64,000 bases of DNA from Betaproteobacteria bacterium (GTDB taxonomy: Bacteria; Pseudomonadota; Gammaproteobacteria; Burkholderiales; Ga0077523). Of the stretch, positions 54,187 through 63,469 are shown piece by piece; the stretch's first letter is position 1; every line of letters begins with the position of its first letter. The position numbers and the translations under genes are program-made. The stretch spans positions 1 through 64,000 of the forward strand of contig JADJPK010000011.1 of assembly GCA_016713305.1 (NCBI GenBank). Reading direction: 5' to 3'. The notes beneath the pieces were generated by a model that had not been told where the DNA came from, made no database searches, and saw only the letters and a program-made list of their open reading frames with translations.

Positions 54187-54756
54187 ATGACCTCGGTGCC
54201 GCTGAACGTCAGCGTGGAAATTGCGGATACGCAAGATGAACCGGTTGCCGGGTTGCCGCTGCGGATCACGTCCGCTTCGATGGCTCGCTGGGAAGCGCCC
54301 GACAGTGGCGTGACAGGCTTCACGGACGCGCGCGGTGTCGCGGAACTGAAGGTGCCAGGCGTCGTCGAGCGCACACGAGTCAAGCGGCCCACCAATTTCC
54401 TCAGCAGTCTGATGGCTCGCGCCGAAACTGCGGACCGGGTCGTGGTCGCGGTGGAGTTGCGTTACCTCGACGTGCCGTGGCTCTATGTCTACGAGCTATG
54501 CCGTTTCGGCGACGGGACGATGCTGATGCGAGGTCAGGATGTGCGGGAGAGAGATTCCGCGGGGCGATTCGTCCGGAGCGTCCCCCACGACGATCGCGGC
54601 TGGCGCTTTGCGTCGATGGGAGGCCTCGTTCTCTCGACGCCGGGCTTCGCCGTCCGGTCGTTCGATCTGTCGCAGGACCGCGTGGCAGAGGGGCAACGGT
54701 TGTCCTGGCACCTGAAGTTGGCGCTGCGGCGCGACGCGGCCCCGTTGAGGCGCTGA
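54187..54756 (+). CDS. Protein of unknown function with an Ig-like carboxypeptidase regulatory pattern
   Basis: About 189 residues from MTSVPLNVSVEIADTQDEP. The first 90 residues have the beta pattern of carboxypeptidase-regulatory-like modules: PVAGLPLRITSA, SGVTGFTDARGVAELKVPG. A later part reads ELRYLDVPWLYVYELCRFGDG and AEGQRLSWHLKLALRRD. The frame is open to 53980, but those residues look unnatural. A hydrophobic segment (SAWLPLAFALSF) exists in another frame just upstream, so a signal peptide may be split off by a frame shift. The start is therefore uncertain. Confidence 0.5.
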   Translation: MTSVPLNVSVEIADTQDEPVAGLPLRITSASMARWEAPDSGVTGFTDARGVAELKVPGVVERTRVKRPTNFLSSLMARAETADRVVVAVELRYLDVPWLYVYELCRFGDGTMLMRGQDVRERDSAGRFVRSVPHDDRGWRFASMGGLVLSTPGFAVRSFDLSQDRVAEGQRLSWHLKLALRRDAAPLRR

Positions 54757-54830
54757 ACGCAGATCTCCGGCAAGTGCCGAGCGTCGGCAGCCTATACTTG
54801 CGCCCGTCCACACGGTCGCAGGGAGGTGCG

Positions 54831-55256
54831 ATGACACCCGCGCTGTACTGGTTTCTTGCCGGTCTGGTCCTCGTCATCGTCGAACTGATGACGGGGACCT
54901 TCTACCTTCTCATCTTCGGCATCGCCTGTTCTGCTGCCGCGCTCGTCGCCTATGCGGGCGGTGACTTCGCGCCTCAGGCCATCGTGGCCGCGTTCACGGC
55001 GCTCGTGGGCCTCGTGATCGTCAAGAAGCGCAAGCGTTCGCTCGAAGGACAAGGCGACGCTGCCGCGATAGACGTCGGTCAGATCGCCACGTTCGAGACG
55101 TGGCTCAATCAGGAAGGACGTCTGGCCCGGGTCCGTTACCGCGGTGCACCCTGGGATGCGGACGTGGCCGGCGCGACCGATCTGCCGGCAGGTGCCTCCT
55201 TGTTCGTGACCGCTGTCGACGGCACGCGGCTCAAGGTTTCGCAGCACCGACCGTAG
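54831..55256 (+). CDS. NfeD-family membrane protein
   Basis: A 141-residue protein. Two or three hydrophobic helices at the N-terminus (LYWFLAGLVLVIVELMTGTF, FYLLIFGIACSAAALVAYAG, VGLVIVKKRKR) are followed by a small OB-like C-terminal domain, ATFETWLNQEGRLARVRYRG and GASLFVTAVDGTRLKVSQ. NfeD proteins pair with SPFH proteins in membrane microdomains. An SPFH gene follows after 69 bp, which fits. AGGGAGGTGCG precedes the ATG. Confidence 0.88.
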   Translation: MTPALYWFLAGLVLVIVELMTGTFYLLIFGIACSAAALVAYAGGDFAPQAIVAAFTALVGLVIVKKRKRSLEGQGDAAAIDVGQIATFETWLNQEGRLARVRYRGAPWDADVAGATDLPAGASLFVTAVDGTRLKVSQHRP

Positions 55257-55325
55257 TCCAATCCCGGTCCGGAGCGCAGCCGCATGCCGTGGCTGCCGGC
55301 ACGGCCGACACAGGGAGGAACCCGC

Positions 55326-56342
55326 ATGTTTCCTAAGCTCATGGCCGTGTTGATCCTCGCCGCCGTGGCCTTCTTCTTTCCGCCCACGCAGGCGCTCGCC
55401 ATCCCCATATTCATCCTGGGCGTGGTGATCGTCTTCGTCGTCGAGGGCGTGCGCGTCGTGCCGCAGCAGAATGCCTGGGTCGTGGAACGGCTCGGCAAGT
55501 TCCACCGGATCCTGGAACCGGGCTTGAACATCACCGTGCCGTTCGTCGACCGCGTGCAGTACCGCCACTCGCTCAAGGAAGTGCCGCTCGACGTCCCGGA
55601 GCAGGTGTGTATCACCAAGGACAACACGCAATTGGGCGTCGATGGCCTGCTCTACTTCCAGGTGACCGATCCCAAGCTGGCGAGCTACGGCACGTCGGAC
55701 TACCAGATGGCGATCACGCAGCTTGCGCAGACCACCCTGCGCAGCGAGATTGGCAAGATGGAACTGGACCGGACCTTCGAGAGCCGCGACGACATCAACC
55801 GCCAGATCGTCTCCGCGCTCGACGAGGCGGGCCGCACCTGGGGTGTGAAGGTGCTCCGCTACGAGATCAAGAATCTGACGCCGCCGGAATCCATTCTCCG
55901 CGCGATGCAGGCGCAGATCACCGCGGAACGCGAGAAGCGCGCGCTCATCGCGAAGTCCGAAGGCCAGCGGCAGGAGGAGATCAACCTCGCCGATGGCGAA
56001 CGGCAGGCCAAGATCCTGCAGTCGGAAGGCGAGAAGGCCGCGGCGATCAACAAGGCGCAGGGCGAAGCGACGGCCACCCGGATGCTGGCCGATGCGCAGG
56101 CCGAAGCGGTCCGGGCCGTGGCCCAGGCGCTCGGTGCCGACGGCGGCATGAGCGCGGCCAATCTGCGCGTGGCGGAGCAATACATCGGGGCCTTCGCGCA
56201 ACTGGCGAAGGCGGGGAACACGCTGATCGTTCCGTCCAATCTCTCCGATCCGGCCGCCTTCGTGGCCAGCGCCATGACGGTGCTGGACCGCGTGCGCGCC
56301 AACGGGGCTCCTGGCGAGTCGAGGAGTGCGCCCGCACGCTGA
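55326..56342 (+). CDS. SPFH/stomatin-family membrane protein
   Basis: A 338-residue stomatin/QmcA-like protein. An N-terminal membrane helix (AIPIFILGVVIVFVVEGV) is followed by the SPFH domain: VRVVPQQNAWVVERLGKFHR, ITKDNTQLGVDGLLYFQVTD, and ALDEAGRTWGVKVLRYEIKN. A long coiled coil comes next (TAEREKRALIAKSEGQRQEE to AEAVRAVAQALG). It should assemble into cage-like oligomers on the inner membrane. The NfeD gene upstream is the standard partner. AGGGAGGAAC precedes the ATG. Confidence 0.93.
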   Translation: MFPKLMAVLILAAVAFFFPPTQALAIPIFILGVVIVFVVEGVRVVPQQNAWVVERLGKFHRILEPGLNITVPFVDRVQYRHSLKEVPLDVPEQVCITKDNTQLGVDGLLYFQVTDPKLASYGTSDYQMAITQLAQTTLRSEIGKMELDRTFESRDDINRQIVSALDEAGRTWGVKVLRYEIKNLTPPESILRAMQAQITAEREKRALIAKSEGQRQEEINLADGERQAKILQSEGEKAAAINKAQGEATATRMLADAQAEAVRAVAQALGADGGMSAANLRVAEQYIGAFAQLAKAGNTLIVPSNLSDPAAFVASAMTVLDRVRANGAPGESRSAPAR

Positions 56343-56825
56343 GCTCGACGCGCGGGTACGTCGGGCTCTGCCAGGCGCGCGAAAACGAGTCGTTGTCGCG
56401 GATCTCCTGGGCGCATGAATCCCGGGCGGACTGTCCCTGGGGCCTCGCGCCATGGCAGATTCGTTCAAGTCAAAGTCCGGCCGGGGTACTAGCATCTGCC
56501 GGGTCGGTCGTTCGAGGCTCGGGAGTGGCTTGAGACACGCGGCAGATGCGACCGCCGCCCTGAGCCCGACGGAGGGATGTCGGGACGGTCCCTGCGCCAA
56601 CCCGCCGGCCAACCCGCCGTGTAGCGGCGCGCGGGCTTTGGTTTACACTCGGGCCCGGTTCCCGTTCCGGGAGCCGCCACCCTCTGGCGCGGCGGGAATG
56701 TTTCCTGGGCGCCGTGCCGTCGTCCGAATGGCCAAGCAGGGAAGAACCAGACCGGCAGAGCCGGGTCCCGCAGGTTCGCACGAACCGTCGAGACCGGCCC
56801 GAACCGGGCGGAGGAGCATTGTGTT
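56343..56825. other. 480-bp spacer before the TonB-linked operon
   Basis: No credible gene is visible. Around 56597-56624 CAACCCGCCGGC and CAACCCGCCGTG occur in tandem. The promoter for the downstream operon should lie here, but I could not place confident -35/-10 boxes. The GGAGGAG at 56811 is the ribosome binding site of the next gene. Confidence 0.4.
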
Positions 56826-57845
56826 GTGTCTTTGATCGAGAAGTGCGTGCGGGCGACGGCCCTTTTCCTCGCGCTCGTTGCCCTGACGGGCGAGGCGTGG
56901 TCCGCCGTCCCCGAGCTGGACATCGAATACGTGATCGGCAACCCGCGGCCGCGGGTCGCGGAGATCGGGTACAAGGAGCCCGAGACGTTCGATCCGTTCA
57001 CGGACCGCCTTTACCAGGGTGGATTCCGCTACGGCGGTCCGCCGGTGGAGATTCCGCAGGAGGTCCGATATCTGAGCGCAATCGGCCGCGCCACGGCGAT
57101 GAAGCGGATCCTTGCGTGCGCCGACGCGTGGTACTACCCGTTCTCCCATACCGCGGTCAAGACCGAACCCCCGGGCATCGACATCGAGATCCTGAGCCGC
57201 ATCGCACAGAAGCAGGGCTGGGAGTTCTCCGTGATGTGGGCCAACACGGGCGTCTATCGCGGAGGCGTCAATCTCGCGTTCAGGCAGACCATCAACCGCG
57301 GCTTCTGCGACGTGTTCCTCGGGCTCGTGATCACCGGCGAGGACGATCACATGGAAAAGAACGCCATGGCGTTCACCAGGCCCTACATCGGCATCGGATT
57401 CGTGCTGGTGAGCAACGGGAAGGTCCCCAAGGCCCGGACGCTTGCCGATCTCAAAGGTACCGGAATCAAGGTAGGCGTTCCGGCCTACACGCCCATGTAC
57501 GACAACGCCGTGTCCCTGGGCATTCCTGTCGTCACGTACTTCCAGAACAACCGCGTCATCGACGGCCTCCTGCGCAAGGAAGTGGACGCGATCATGGTGT
57601 GGGGCCCCTCCATCCCGGTCGCCAACCGTGACAAGAACGTCGAGCTCAAGATGTCGGCCGGATTCCAGCCCATGCCGGGTCAGCGGTACAACGGCGCTTG
57701 GGCGGTGAAGGCCAAGGAGACCGACTTCAAGAAGCTCATCGACGATTCGTTCGCGGAAATGCTGGCCAACGGCGAGATCCAGGCGATCGTCGAGAAATAC
57801 GATGTGCCGTGGTTTCCGCCCTTTCCCGAAGGGCAGGGCAACTGA
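56826..57845 (+). CDS. Family 3 periplasmic solute-binding protein
   Basis: A 339-residue protein with a signal segment ATALFLALVALTGEAWSA. An unusual N-terminal extension (DIEYVIGNPRPRVAEIGYKE to PQEVRYLSAI) comes before a SBP_bac_3-like domain: ILACADAWYYPFSHTAV, PGIDIEILSRIAQKQGWEF, FCDVFLGLVI, MAFTRPYIGIGFVLVS and DAIMVWGPSIPVANR. This looks like the MxaJ/XoxJ-type binding proteins linked to quinoprotein dehydrogenases, but no dehydrogenase is adjacent. GTG start follows GGAGGAG. The gene heads an ExbB-ExbD-TonB operon, hinting that it works with an outer-membrane uptake system. Confidence 0.8.
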   Translation: MSLIEKCVRATALFLALVALTGEAWSAVPELDIEYVIGNPRPRVAEIGYKEPETFDPFTDRLYQGGFRYGGPPVEIPQEVRYLSAIGRATAMKRILACADAWYYPFSHTAVKTEPPGIDIEILSRIAQKQGWEFSVMWANTGVYRGGVNLAFRQTINRGFCDVFLGLVITGEDDHMEKNAMAFTRPYIGIGFVLVSNGKVPKARTLADLKGTGIKVGVPAYTPMYDNAVSLGIPVVTYFQNNRVIDGLLRKEVDAIMVWGPSIPVANRDKNVELKMSAGFQPMPGQRYNGAWAVKAKETDFKKLIDDSFAEMLANGEIQAIVEKYDVPWFPPFPEGQGN

Positions 57846-57924
57846 GCAGCAGTGGATCGCGTGATGCAGGTGCGCGGATCGCGAGCCGGACTTCCAACAC
57901 CACCTCCGACCTAAGAGAAACGAC

Positions 57925-58551
57925 ATGTGGAACAGCTTCATTGAACTGAGCACTCTTTCCATGGGAGTCATCCCGGTGCTCGTGGTGCTCTTCACCGTGG
58001 GTCTTGCCGTGGTGATCGAGCGCCTGTGGTTCTTCCACCGGGTGCTGAATCAGGGCGCCGCCATCGAGCACGACCTCAAACGCACCGGCTATCGCGATCT
58101 GGACGGACTGCGCGCGGTTGCAGCACGCTTCCCCGGCGCGATGCAATCCGTGCTGGTGACCACGGGCGCGGATTCGCAGGCCGCCGATGCCGAGGCAGCC
58201 GAACGCCTCATCGACGAATCGATTCTCGAGGTCGTGCCGGTGATGGACCGCAACCTCTGGGTGCTGGACACCGCTGTCACGCTGGGTCCGCTGCTCGGTC
58301 TGCTGGGCACGATCTTCGGCATGATCAAGACGTTCAACGTGCTGGGCAATCAAGGCGTCGGAGCCGGCGCGGGCGCGGTCACGGGAGGCATCGGCGAAGC
58401 GCTGGTGGCCACCGGCGTCGGGCTGTTCATCGCGATCGTCGGTCTCATCTTCCTCAACTACTTCAACAAGCGCGTGCGTCTTGGCGTGCAGCAGATGGAA
58501 CTCATCAAGATCACGGTCGTGAACCGCCTCCACGGCGGCGGCGCCCGCTAG
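57925..58551 (+). CDS. exbB: ExbB/TolQ-family proton channel protein
   Basis: A 208-residue MotA/TolQ/ExbB protein. Three membrane segments are visible: MGVIPVLVVLFTVGLAVVIE, AVTLGPLLGLLGTIFGMIKT and EALVATGVGLFIAIVGLIFL. TLGPLLGLLGTIFGMI is the family signature. With ExbD it forms a proton-driven motor for TonB. AGAGAAACG precedes the ATG. ExbD follows after 11 bp. Confidence 0.92.
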   Translation: MWNSFIELSTLSMGVIPVLVVLFTVGLAVVIERLWFFHRVLNQGAAIEHDLKRTGYRDLDGLRAVAARFPGAMQSVLVTTGADSQAADAEAAERLIDESILEVVPVMDRNLWVLDTAVTLGPLLGLLGTIFGMIKTFNVLGNQGVGAGAGAVTGGIGEALVATGVGLFIAIVGLIFLNYFNKRVRLGVQQMELIKITVVNRLHGGGAR

Positions 58552-58562
58552 GAGCTGCGCAC

Positions 58563-59021
58563 ATGCGCTCGCGCACAGACCGTTACTTCGAGGCCGACAA
58601 GGCGCGGATCGAAGTGATCCCGATGATCGACATCATGATGTTCCTGCTGGTGTTCTTCATCATGATCACGATCGACACCATCGCCGGCAGCGGCATCGCG
58701 CTGGACCTGCCCGGTTCCAAGACCACCCAGGTCATCAAGGACACGCAGATCACCATCGGCGTGCAGAAGGACGGCGCCATGTTCATCCAGGGCAAGCCGC
58801 ACACGCCGGAGGAACTCACGGCACGGCTCAAGGCCGACAAGGAGAAAGGCAAGGTCGACGTCGTCATCGCCGGAGACAAGGAAGTCCCGCTGCAGAAGTT
58901 GCTCGACGTGATGGACATCGTGCGCGCCGAGGGCATCCAGTCTGTCGGTATCGCCGCTTCCAAGACGGCACCGGCCGACGCCGCTGCTACACCTGCCACG
59001 ACGACGCCCGCCAAGAAATGA
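58563..59021 (+). CDS. exbD: ExbD/TolR-family biopolymer transport protein
   Basis: A 152-residue protein with one membrane helix carrying the essential Asp: RIEVIPMIDIMMFLLVFFIM. The periplasmic domain follows (IALDLPGSKTTQVIKDTQIT to VVIAGDKEVPLQKLLDVMDI), then an Ala/Thr/Pro tail. It couples proton flow through ExbB to TonB. Its end overlaps the tonB ATG (ATGA). Confidence 0.92.
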   Translation: MRSRTDRYFEADKARIEVIPMIDIMMFLLVFFIMITIDTIAGSGIALDLPGSKTTQVIKDTQITIGVQKDGAMFIQGKPHTPEELTARLKADKEKGKVDVVIAGDKEVPLQKLLDVMDIVRAEGIQSVGIAASKTAPADAAATPATTTPAKK

Positions 59022-59872
59022 GCGAGACCTCGCCGCCGCGGGCTTCCGAGCCGCGGCCTCCGGGAGCGGGCCGCAAACTCCTGTCGTTTCCTCGTGCGCT
59101 GGCCATCGCCCTCGCGCTGGAGGCGGCCGTGTGGGTGTACGCGACGATCAACTGGAGCGACCTGTTTCCGCCTCCCGAACCCGAGCCCATGAAGGTCGAG
59201 TTCGTGAAGCTGCCCGAGCCTCCTCCGCCGCCTCCGCCTCCGCCGCAGCCACCGAAGCCGAAGAAGAAGAAGCCGGAACCGCCCAAACCGCCGGAGCCGC
59301 CCAAGCCGGAAGACAAGCCGCTGCCATTGCCGGAGCCGCCCAAGCCCGAACCGCCGCCACCCGAGCCGGAGCCGCCGCCCCCTCCGCCACCCCCGCCGGA
59401 TCTGCCTCCGCCCGACAAGCGGGCCAAGCCGGTGAAGAAGCCGCCGGCCGTGTATCCGAAGGACGCGCTGTCGCAGGGCATCGAAGGCAAGGTGCGCGTG
59501 CGCCTGCTGGTGAGCGGTACGGGCAAGGTGCTGAAGACCGAGGTGATCGAGTCGACGCCTCCGGGCGTGTTCGACTATTCCGCCACCAAGGCGGCGAAGC
59601 ACTACATCTTTCCGCCCGACGAGAACGGCGTGGAGGAATTCGAGATCGACCAGGTGTTCGTCTACCGGATCGAAGACGACCGCTATGGTCCTCAGACGGG
59701 GACGGGGCAACGACCCGAGCAGGCGCCGAGCAGAAGCCGCAGTGACCTCCCCGGGGTGTCGTTACGGCATGGCCGCGATCTACACTTGCGGCCATGGCCC
59801 AAGATGATCCGCCGCCCGATCTCGCCGCTGCCCGGAACGCGTACGACCGAAGGGAGTTCGCCCGCGCGCTGA
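59018..59872 (+). CDS. tonB: TonB-family energy transducer, probable C-terminal frameshift
   Basis: The N-terminal membrane anchor is ALAIALALEAAVWVYATI. A long Pro/Glu/Lys spacer (residues 50-145) crosses the periplasm. The C-terminal TonB domain reads PPAVYPKDALSQGIEGKVRV, VLKTEVIESTPPGVFDYSAT and FEIDQVFVYRIEDD. The last 55 or so residues after DDRYGPQTG look unnatural and overlap the next gene by 79 bp. One base over, the frame ends in ..AGAEQKPQ at 59745, before the next gene start. This suggests one missing base near 59695. True end is probably 59745. Confidence 0.87.
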   Translation: MSETSPPRASEPRPPGAGRKLLSFPRALAIALALEAAVWVYATINWSDLFPPPEPEPMKVEFVKLPEPPPPPPPPPQPPKPKKKKPEPPKPPEPPKPEDKPLPLPEPPKPEPPPPEPEPPPPPPPPPDLPPPDKRAKPVKKPPAVYPKDALSQGIEGKVRVRLLVSGTGKVLKTEVIESTPPGVFDYSATKAAKHYIFPPDENGVEEFEIDQVFVYRIEDDRYGPQTGTGQRPEQAPSRSRSDLPGVSLRHGRDLHLRPWPKMIRRPISPLPGTRTTEGSSPAR

Positions 59873-61308
59873 CGCTCCTCGATGCGCTTCCGGCCGGGCA
59901 GGGGCCATCGGCGGAAGCGCTCAATCTTCGCGGCAACGTCCACCTTGCGTGCGAAGAACCGGCGCGGGCGCGCAGGTGCTACGAGGCGGCACTTGCGGCC
60001 GACCCCGACTTCGCCAAGGCCCGCTTCAACCTGGGCCTCGCCTGCCTGCAGGACGGAGACGCGACCGCGGCAGGGACGCATCTCCTTGCCTCCCTGGAGC
60101 AGAGTCAGGGGACTTCCGAAGACCATCTGCTTGCCGGCAATGTGCTGCACGCCACCGGCCGCCTGAAAGAGGCAATGGACCAGTGGAGCCGCGCCGCCGA
60201 GATCGATCCGTCCCAGTTCGCCGCCTGGATCAATCTTGGCAGTCACAGCCGCGCCGCCGGGCGCTTGCCGGAGGCCATCGCCGCCCTGTCGCAAGCCGTG
60301 TCGATCGCGCCGGGCGTCGCTCAGGCCCACCTCGAACTGGGCATTGCGCTGCGCGAAGCCGGAGAGCTCGCGCCGGCCGTCGAGTCCCTGCGAACGGCAA
60401 GCGAACTGGATCCCGCGGGAATCGCGCCAACGCTGCATCTTGCCGACGCTCTTCGCCTTGTCGATCGCTCCCCGGAGGCGATGCTGCTGCTCGACGCACT
60501 GGCGTCGCAGCACCCGGGCGAGGGTGCCATTGCCAAGCTTCAGGGATTGCTCGCGCTCCAGTCCGGCCAGCGTGAAGCGGCTGCTGCGCACTATGGGCGT
60601 GCGGCGGAACTGCTGCCCGGCGACGAGGAAGTGCGTCACCTGCGCGATGCCGCAGAAGGGCGACGGGTCGACACGGCGCCCGCGGGGTACGTGCGCGCAT
60701 TGTTCGACGATTTCGCCGGCCGGTTCGATGCCGAACTGGTGGATGGCCTCCGCTATGCGGTCCCCGAGGTGCTCGCATCCGAGTTGCTGCGTTGGCTGCC
60801 GGCGGAGGGAACGGGAAAGATCGTGGACCTGGGATGCGGGACGGGCCTGGTCGGAGAAGCGCTTCGCGGGTCCGGACTGCGGCTCACCGGCGTCGACCTG
60901 TCGCCCCGCATGCTGGAGAAGGCGAGAGAACGCGGCCTCTACGAGGAACTCGTGTGCGCGGACTTGCTGGGCTACCTTGCCGACGCCATACCGCAATCGT
61001 TCGTGGCTGCCACGGCCGCCGATGTGCTCATTTACGAAGGCCGCATCGAACAGGTTCTCTCCGGGTGCATGCGCGTGCTGGTGCGTGGCGGCATCGTGGC
61101 CTTGTCGATAGAGACGCACGACGAACCGGACGCGGGCATCACCGTCCTGCGGCCAAGCGGCCGCTTTGCGCACCACGCGGACACCGTGGTGGCGCGTGCC
61201 CGCGTGCTGGGTTTCGAGGTCCTGCAGCAGCACACGCTGGCGCTTCGCATGGATCAGGGGCGCCCTCTGGCCGGGGCCGTGCTGGTGTTTCGAGCCGGCG
61301 GACGCTGA
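59794..61308 (+). CDS. TPR-repeat SAM methyltransferase
   Basis: A 504-residue protein. Eight or so tetratricopeptide-like repeats occupy residues 10-290 (RNAYDRREFARALTLLDALP, LRGNVHLACEEPARARRCYE, ARFNLGLACLQDGDATAAGT). A class I methyltransferase domain follows: KIVDLGCGTGLVGEALRGSG, LTGVDLSPRMLEKARERGLY and ADVLIYEG. The combination resembles protein or contractile-ring methyltransferases that find partners through TPRs. Substrate is unknown. It is on the TonB operon strand, 49 bp after the corrected tonB end. Confidence 0.87.
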   Translation: MAQDDPPPDLAAARNAYDRREFARALTLLDALPAGQGPSAEALNLRGNVHLACEEPARARRCYEAALAADPDFAKARFNLGLACLQDGDATAAGTHLLASLEQSQGTSEDHLLAGNVLHATGRLKEAMDQWSRAAEIDPSQFAAWINLGSHSRAAGRLPEAIAALSQAVSIAPGVAQAHLELGIALREAGELAPAVESLRTASELDPAGIAPTLHLADALRLVDRSPEAMLLLDALASQHPGEGAIAKLQGLLALQSGQREAAAAHYGRAAELLPGDEEVRHLRDAAEGRRVDTAPAGYVRALFDDFAGRFDAELVDGLRYAVPEVLASELLRWLPAEGTGKIVDLGCGTGLVGEALRGSGLRLTGVDLSPRMLEKARERGLYEELVCADLLGYLADAIPQSFVAATAADVLIYEGRIEQVLSGCMRVLVRGGIVALSIETHDEPDAGITVLRPSGRFAHHADTVVARARVLGFEVLQQHTLALRMDQGRPLAGAVLVFRAGGR

Positions 61309-61505
61309 GACTCCACGGGTGTCTGCCCGTGCGCAATGGCGGGTACGCCGTTTTCTGCCCGGACGCCTACTCCACGTCCGTTTCGGTTTGCAACGCAATT
61401 CGAATCGGGAGGAATGCGGATTTCGTCCGCAAATCTCCGGCACGGTTTCATTGAGGCGGAGGACGGGTCCGCTTAGACTCGCGCGACAGGACCGAGGAGA
61501 CCGGG

Positions 61506-63210
61506 ATGCACGAGCTGGTAGTGCGGAATGCGACGCTGTTGGATGGCACCGGGGCGCCCCGCAAGATGGCGGACATCGCAGTGGACGGTTCGACGATCTC
61601 GGCGGTCGGCACGGATATCGGGTCCGCTCGCCGGGAGATCGATGCCGGAGGATTGCTGCTCACGCCCGGCTGGGTCGACATCCACACGCACTACGATGGA
61701 CAGGCGACGTGGGACCCCTACCTCACGCCTTCTTCGTGGCATGGTGTCACCACGGCCGTCTTCGGCAATTGCGGCGTTGGCTTCGCGCCCGTGCGTCCCG
61801 GCAAGGAGCGCTATCTCATCCAGCTGATGGAAGGCGTGGAGGACATCCCCGAGACGGTCCTGGCAGAAGGAATCGACTTCCGTTGGGAAAGCTTCGAGCA
61901 GTACCTCGACGTTCTGGAAGCGGCGCCGCACATCCTGGACATCGGTGCCCAGGTGCCGCACGCTGCGCTGCGCTTCCACGCCATGGGCGACCGCGGTGCC
62001 GATCACGCGCAGCGTCCGACCGACGACGAGATCGAACGCATGGGTTTCGGGCTCGAATCGGCCTTGCGAGCCGGCGCACTGGGCCTCAGCACCTCACGGA
62101 CGAAGAAACATCGGACGCGCGACGGCCGCTACACGCCAGGACTTTCGGCGGCAGACGTGGAACTGGCGGGTCTTGCTCGCGCCATGCGACGAGCGGGCGC
62201 AGGTGTGATCGAGGTCAACTCGGATTTCGGCGATGGCGACTTCGAGCGGTTGCGCGCGGCGGCCGAGATCGCCGGCCGGCCGCTGTCGGTGCTGCTGCTC
62301 CAGGTCCACAACGCTCCGGATCTGTGGAAGGACACGCTTTCGCGCATCCACGCGGCACGGGCACGCGGCATGGACGTGACCGGGCAGGTGGGGTCCCGGC
62401 CCATCGGCGTCATCTTCGCGCTGGAGGAGCGTGCACCCGTTCCTCACGCATCCCCTGTTCACGGCGATGGACGATCTCTTACCTCAGGCGCGGTACGCGC
62501 ACCTCGTCTCCGACGCAGACCTGCGCCGCCGGTTGTGGTCCGAACGGCCCGACGACGCGCACACGAAGTGGATGGCCGACGCGATGGCGCGCACCTTCCG
62601 CCTTTGCGAACCCTTGAACTACGAGCCGGATCCGATGGAGAGCGTGGCCGCGCATGCTGCCCGCGAAGGCAGGGATCCTTTCGAAGTCGTGCTGGACTGG
62701 ATGCTCGAAGACGGCGGCAAGGCGATGCTGCTGCACACGTTCGAGAACTACTTCGACGGCGATCTCGAAATCGTGCGGACGATGCTGGAGGATCCGGCCA
62801 CGGTTTGCGGGCTGGCAGATGCGGGCGCGCACGTGGGACTTCTCTGCGATGCCAGCTCCGCCACGAGTCTCATCACCCATTGGTCGCGCGACCGCACCCG
62901 CGGGCCGAAGCTGCCGCTCGAGTTCCTGGTGAAGAAGCAGACGTACGACACCGCCCGCACGTACGGACTGCACGATCGCGGCGTTCTCGCGACTGGCTAC
63001 AAGGCCGACTTCAATCTGATCGACTACGAGAACCTCGAGCTCGAGATGCCCCGTGTCGCCTACGACCTGCCGGCGGGAGGTCGCAGGTTGGTTCAGAAGG
63101 CGCGAGGCTACCGGCACACGTTCGTGTCGGGCGTGGAGACGATGCGCGATGGCGAAGCGACGGGTGAAATGCCCGGCCGGCTGATCCGGGGTGGCTGCCC
63201 GGCGCCTTGA
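61506..63210 (+). CDS. D-aminoacylase-like amidohydrolase, one frameshift
   Basis: About 567 residues when joined. The first frame has the HxH metal site in TPGWVDIHTHYDGQATWDP, SSWHGVTTAVFGNCGVGFAP, and ALGLSTSRTKKHRTRDG. The rest, in another frame from about 62427, has HPFLTHPLFTAMDDLL, the catalytic Asp region LADAGAHVGLLCDASSATSL and the closing KADFNLIDYENLELEMP. The shift is one extra base or two missing within GAGGAGC, where LEGSVHPF would be expected. It belongs to the N-acyl-D-amino-acid deacylase family, like the gene at 27675, but lacks a signal peptide and should be cytoplasmic. Confidence 0.82.
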
Positions 63211-63312
63211 GCGCCATTTCTTTCGTTCCCGGGGAAGACGTCGTCTCGCAGATCCGCCGAGGGCTGCGGGCACGGCCGTCCGCACATGAGCCCGAACGTA
63301 TCGAACGAGTGC

Positions 63313-63342
63313 TTGTAAGACAAAATACAGTTCGGTCATACT
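63313..63342 (+). promoter_or_regulatory. Possible sigma-70 promoter of the cyclase gene
   Basis: TTGTAA (63313-63318) and CATACT (63337-63342) are separated by 18 bases in a locally AT-richer stretch, each matching four of six consensus positions. The start codon is about 128 bp downstream. Confidence 0.28.
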
Positions 63343-63469
63343 GCCGCAGCCGGCAATTGGCGCAGGGCGTGGGATGCCCGGTTCCAGATGTCGGCGGCAC
63401 CTGCGCCGTGCAACGGGGCGGTGCCGGTCGGAACATCACGAAACCAAGCTCAAACGGGAGAGAGAACTC

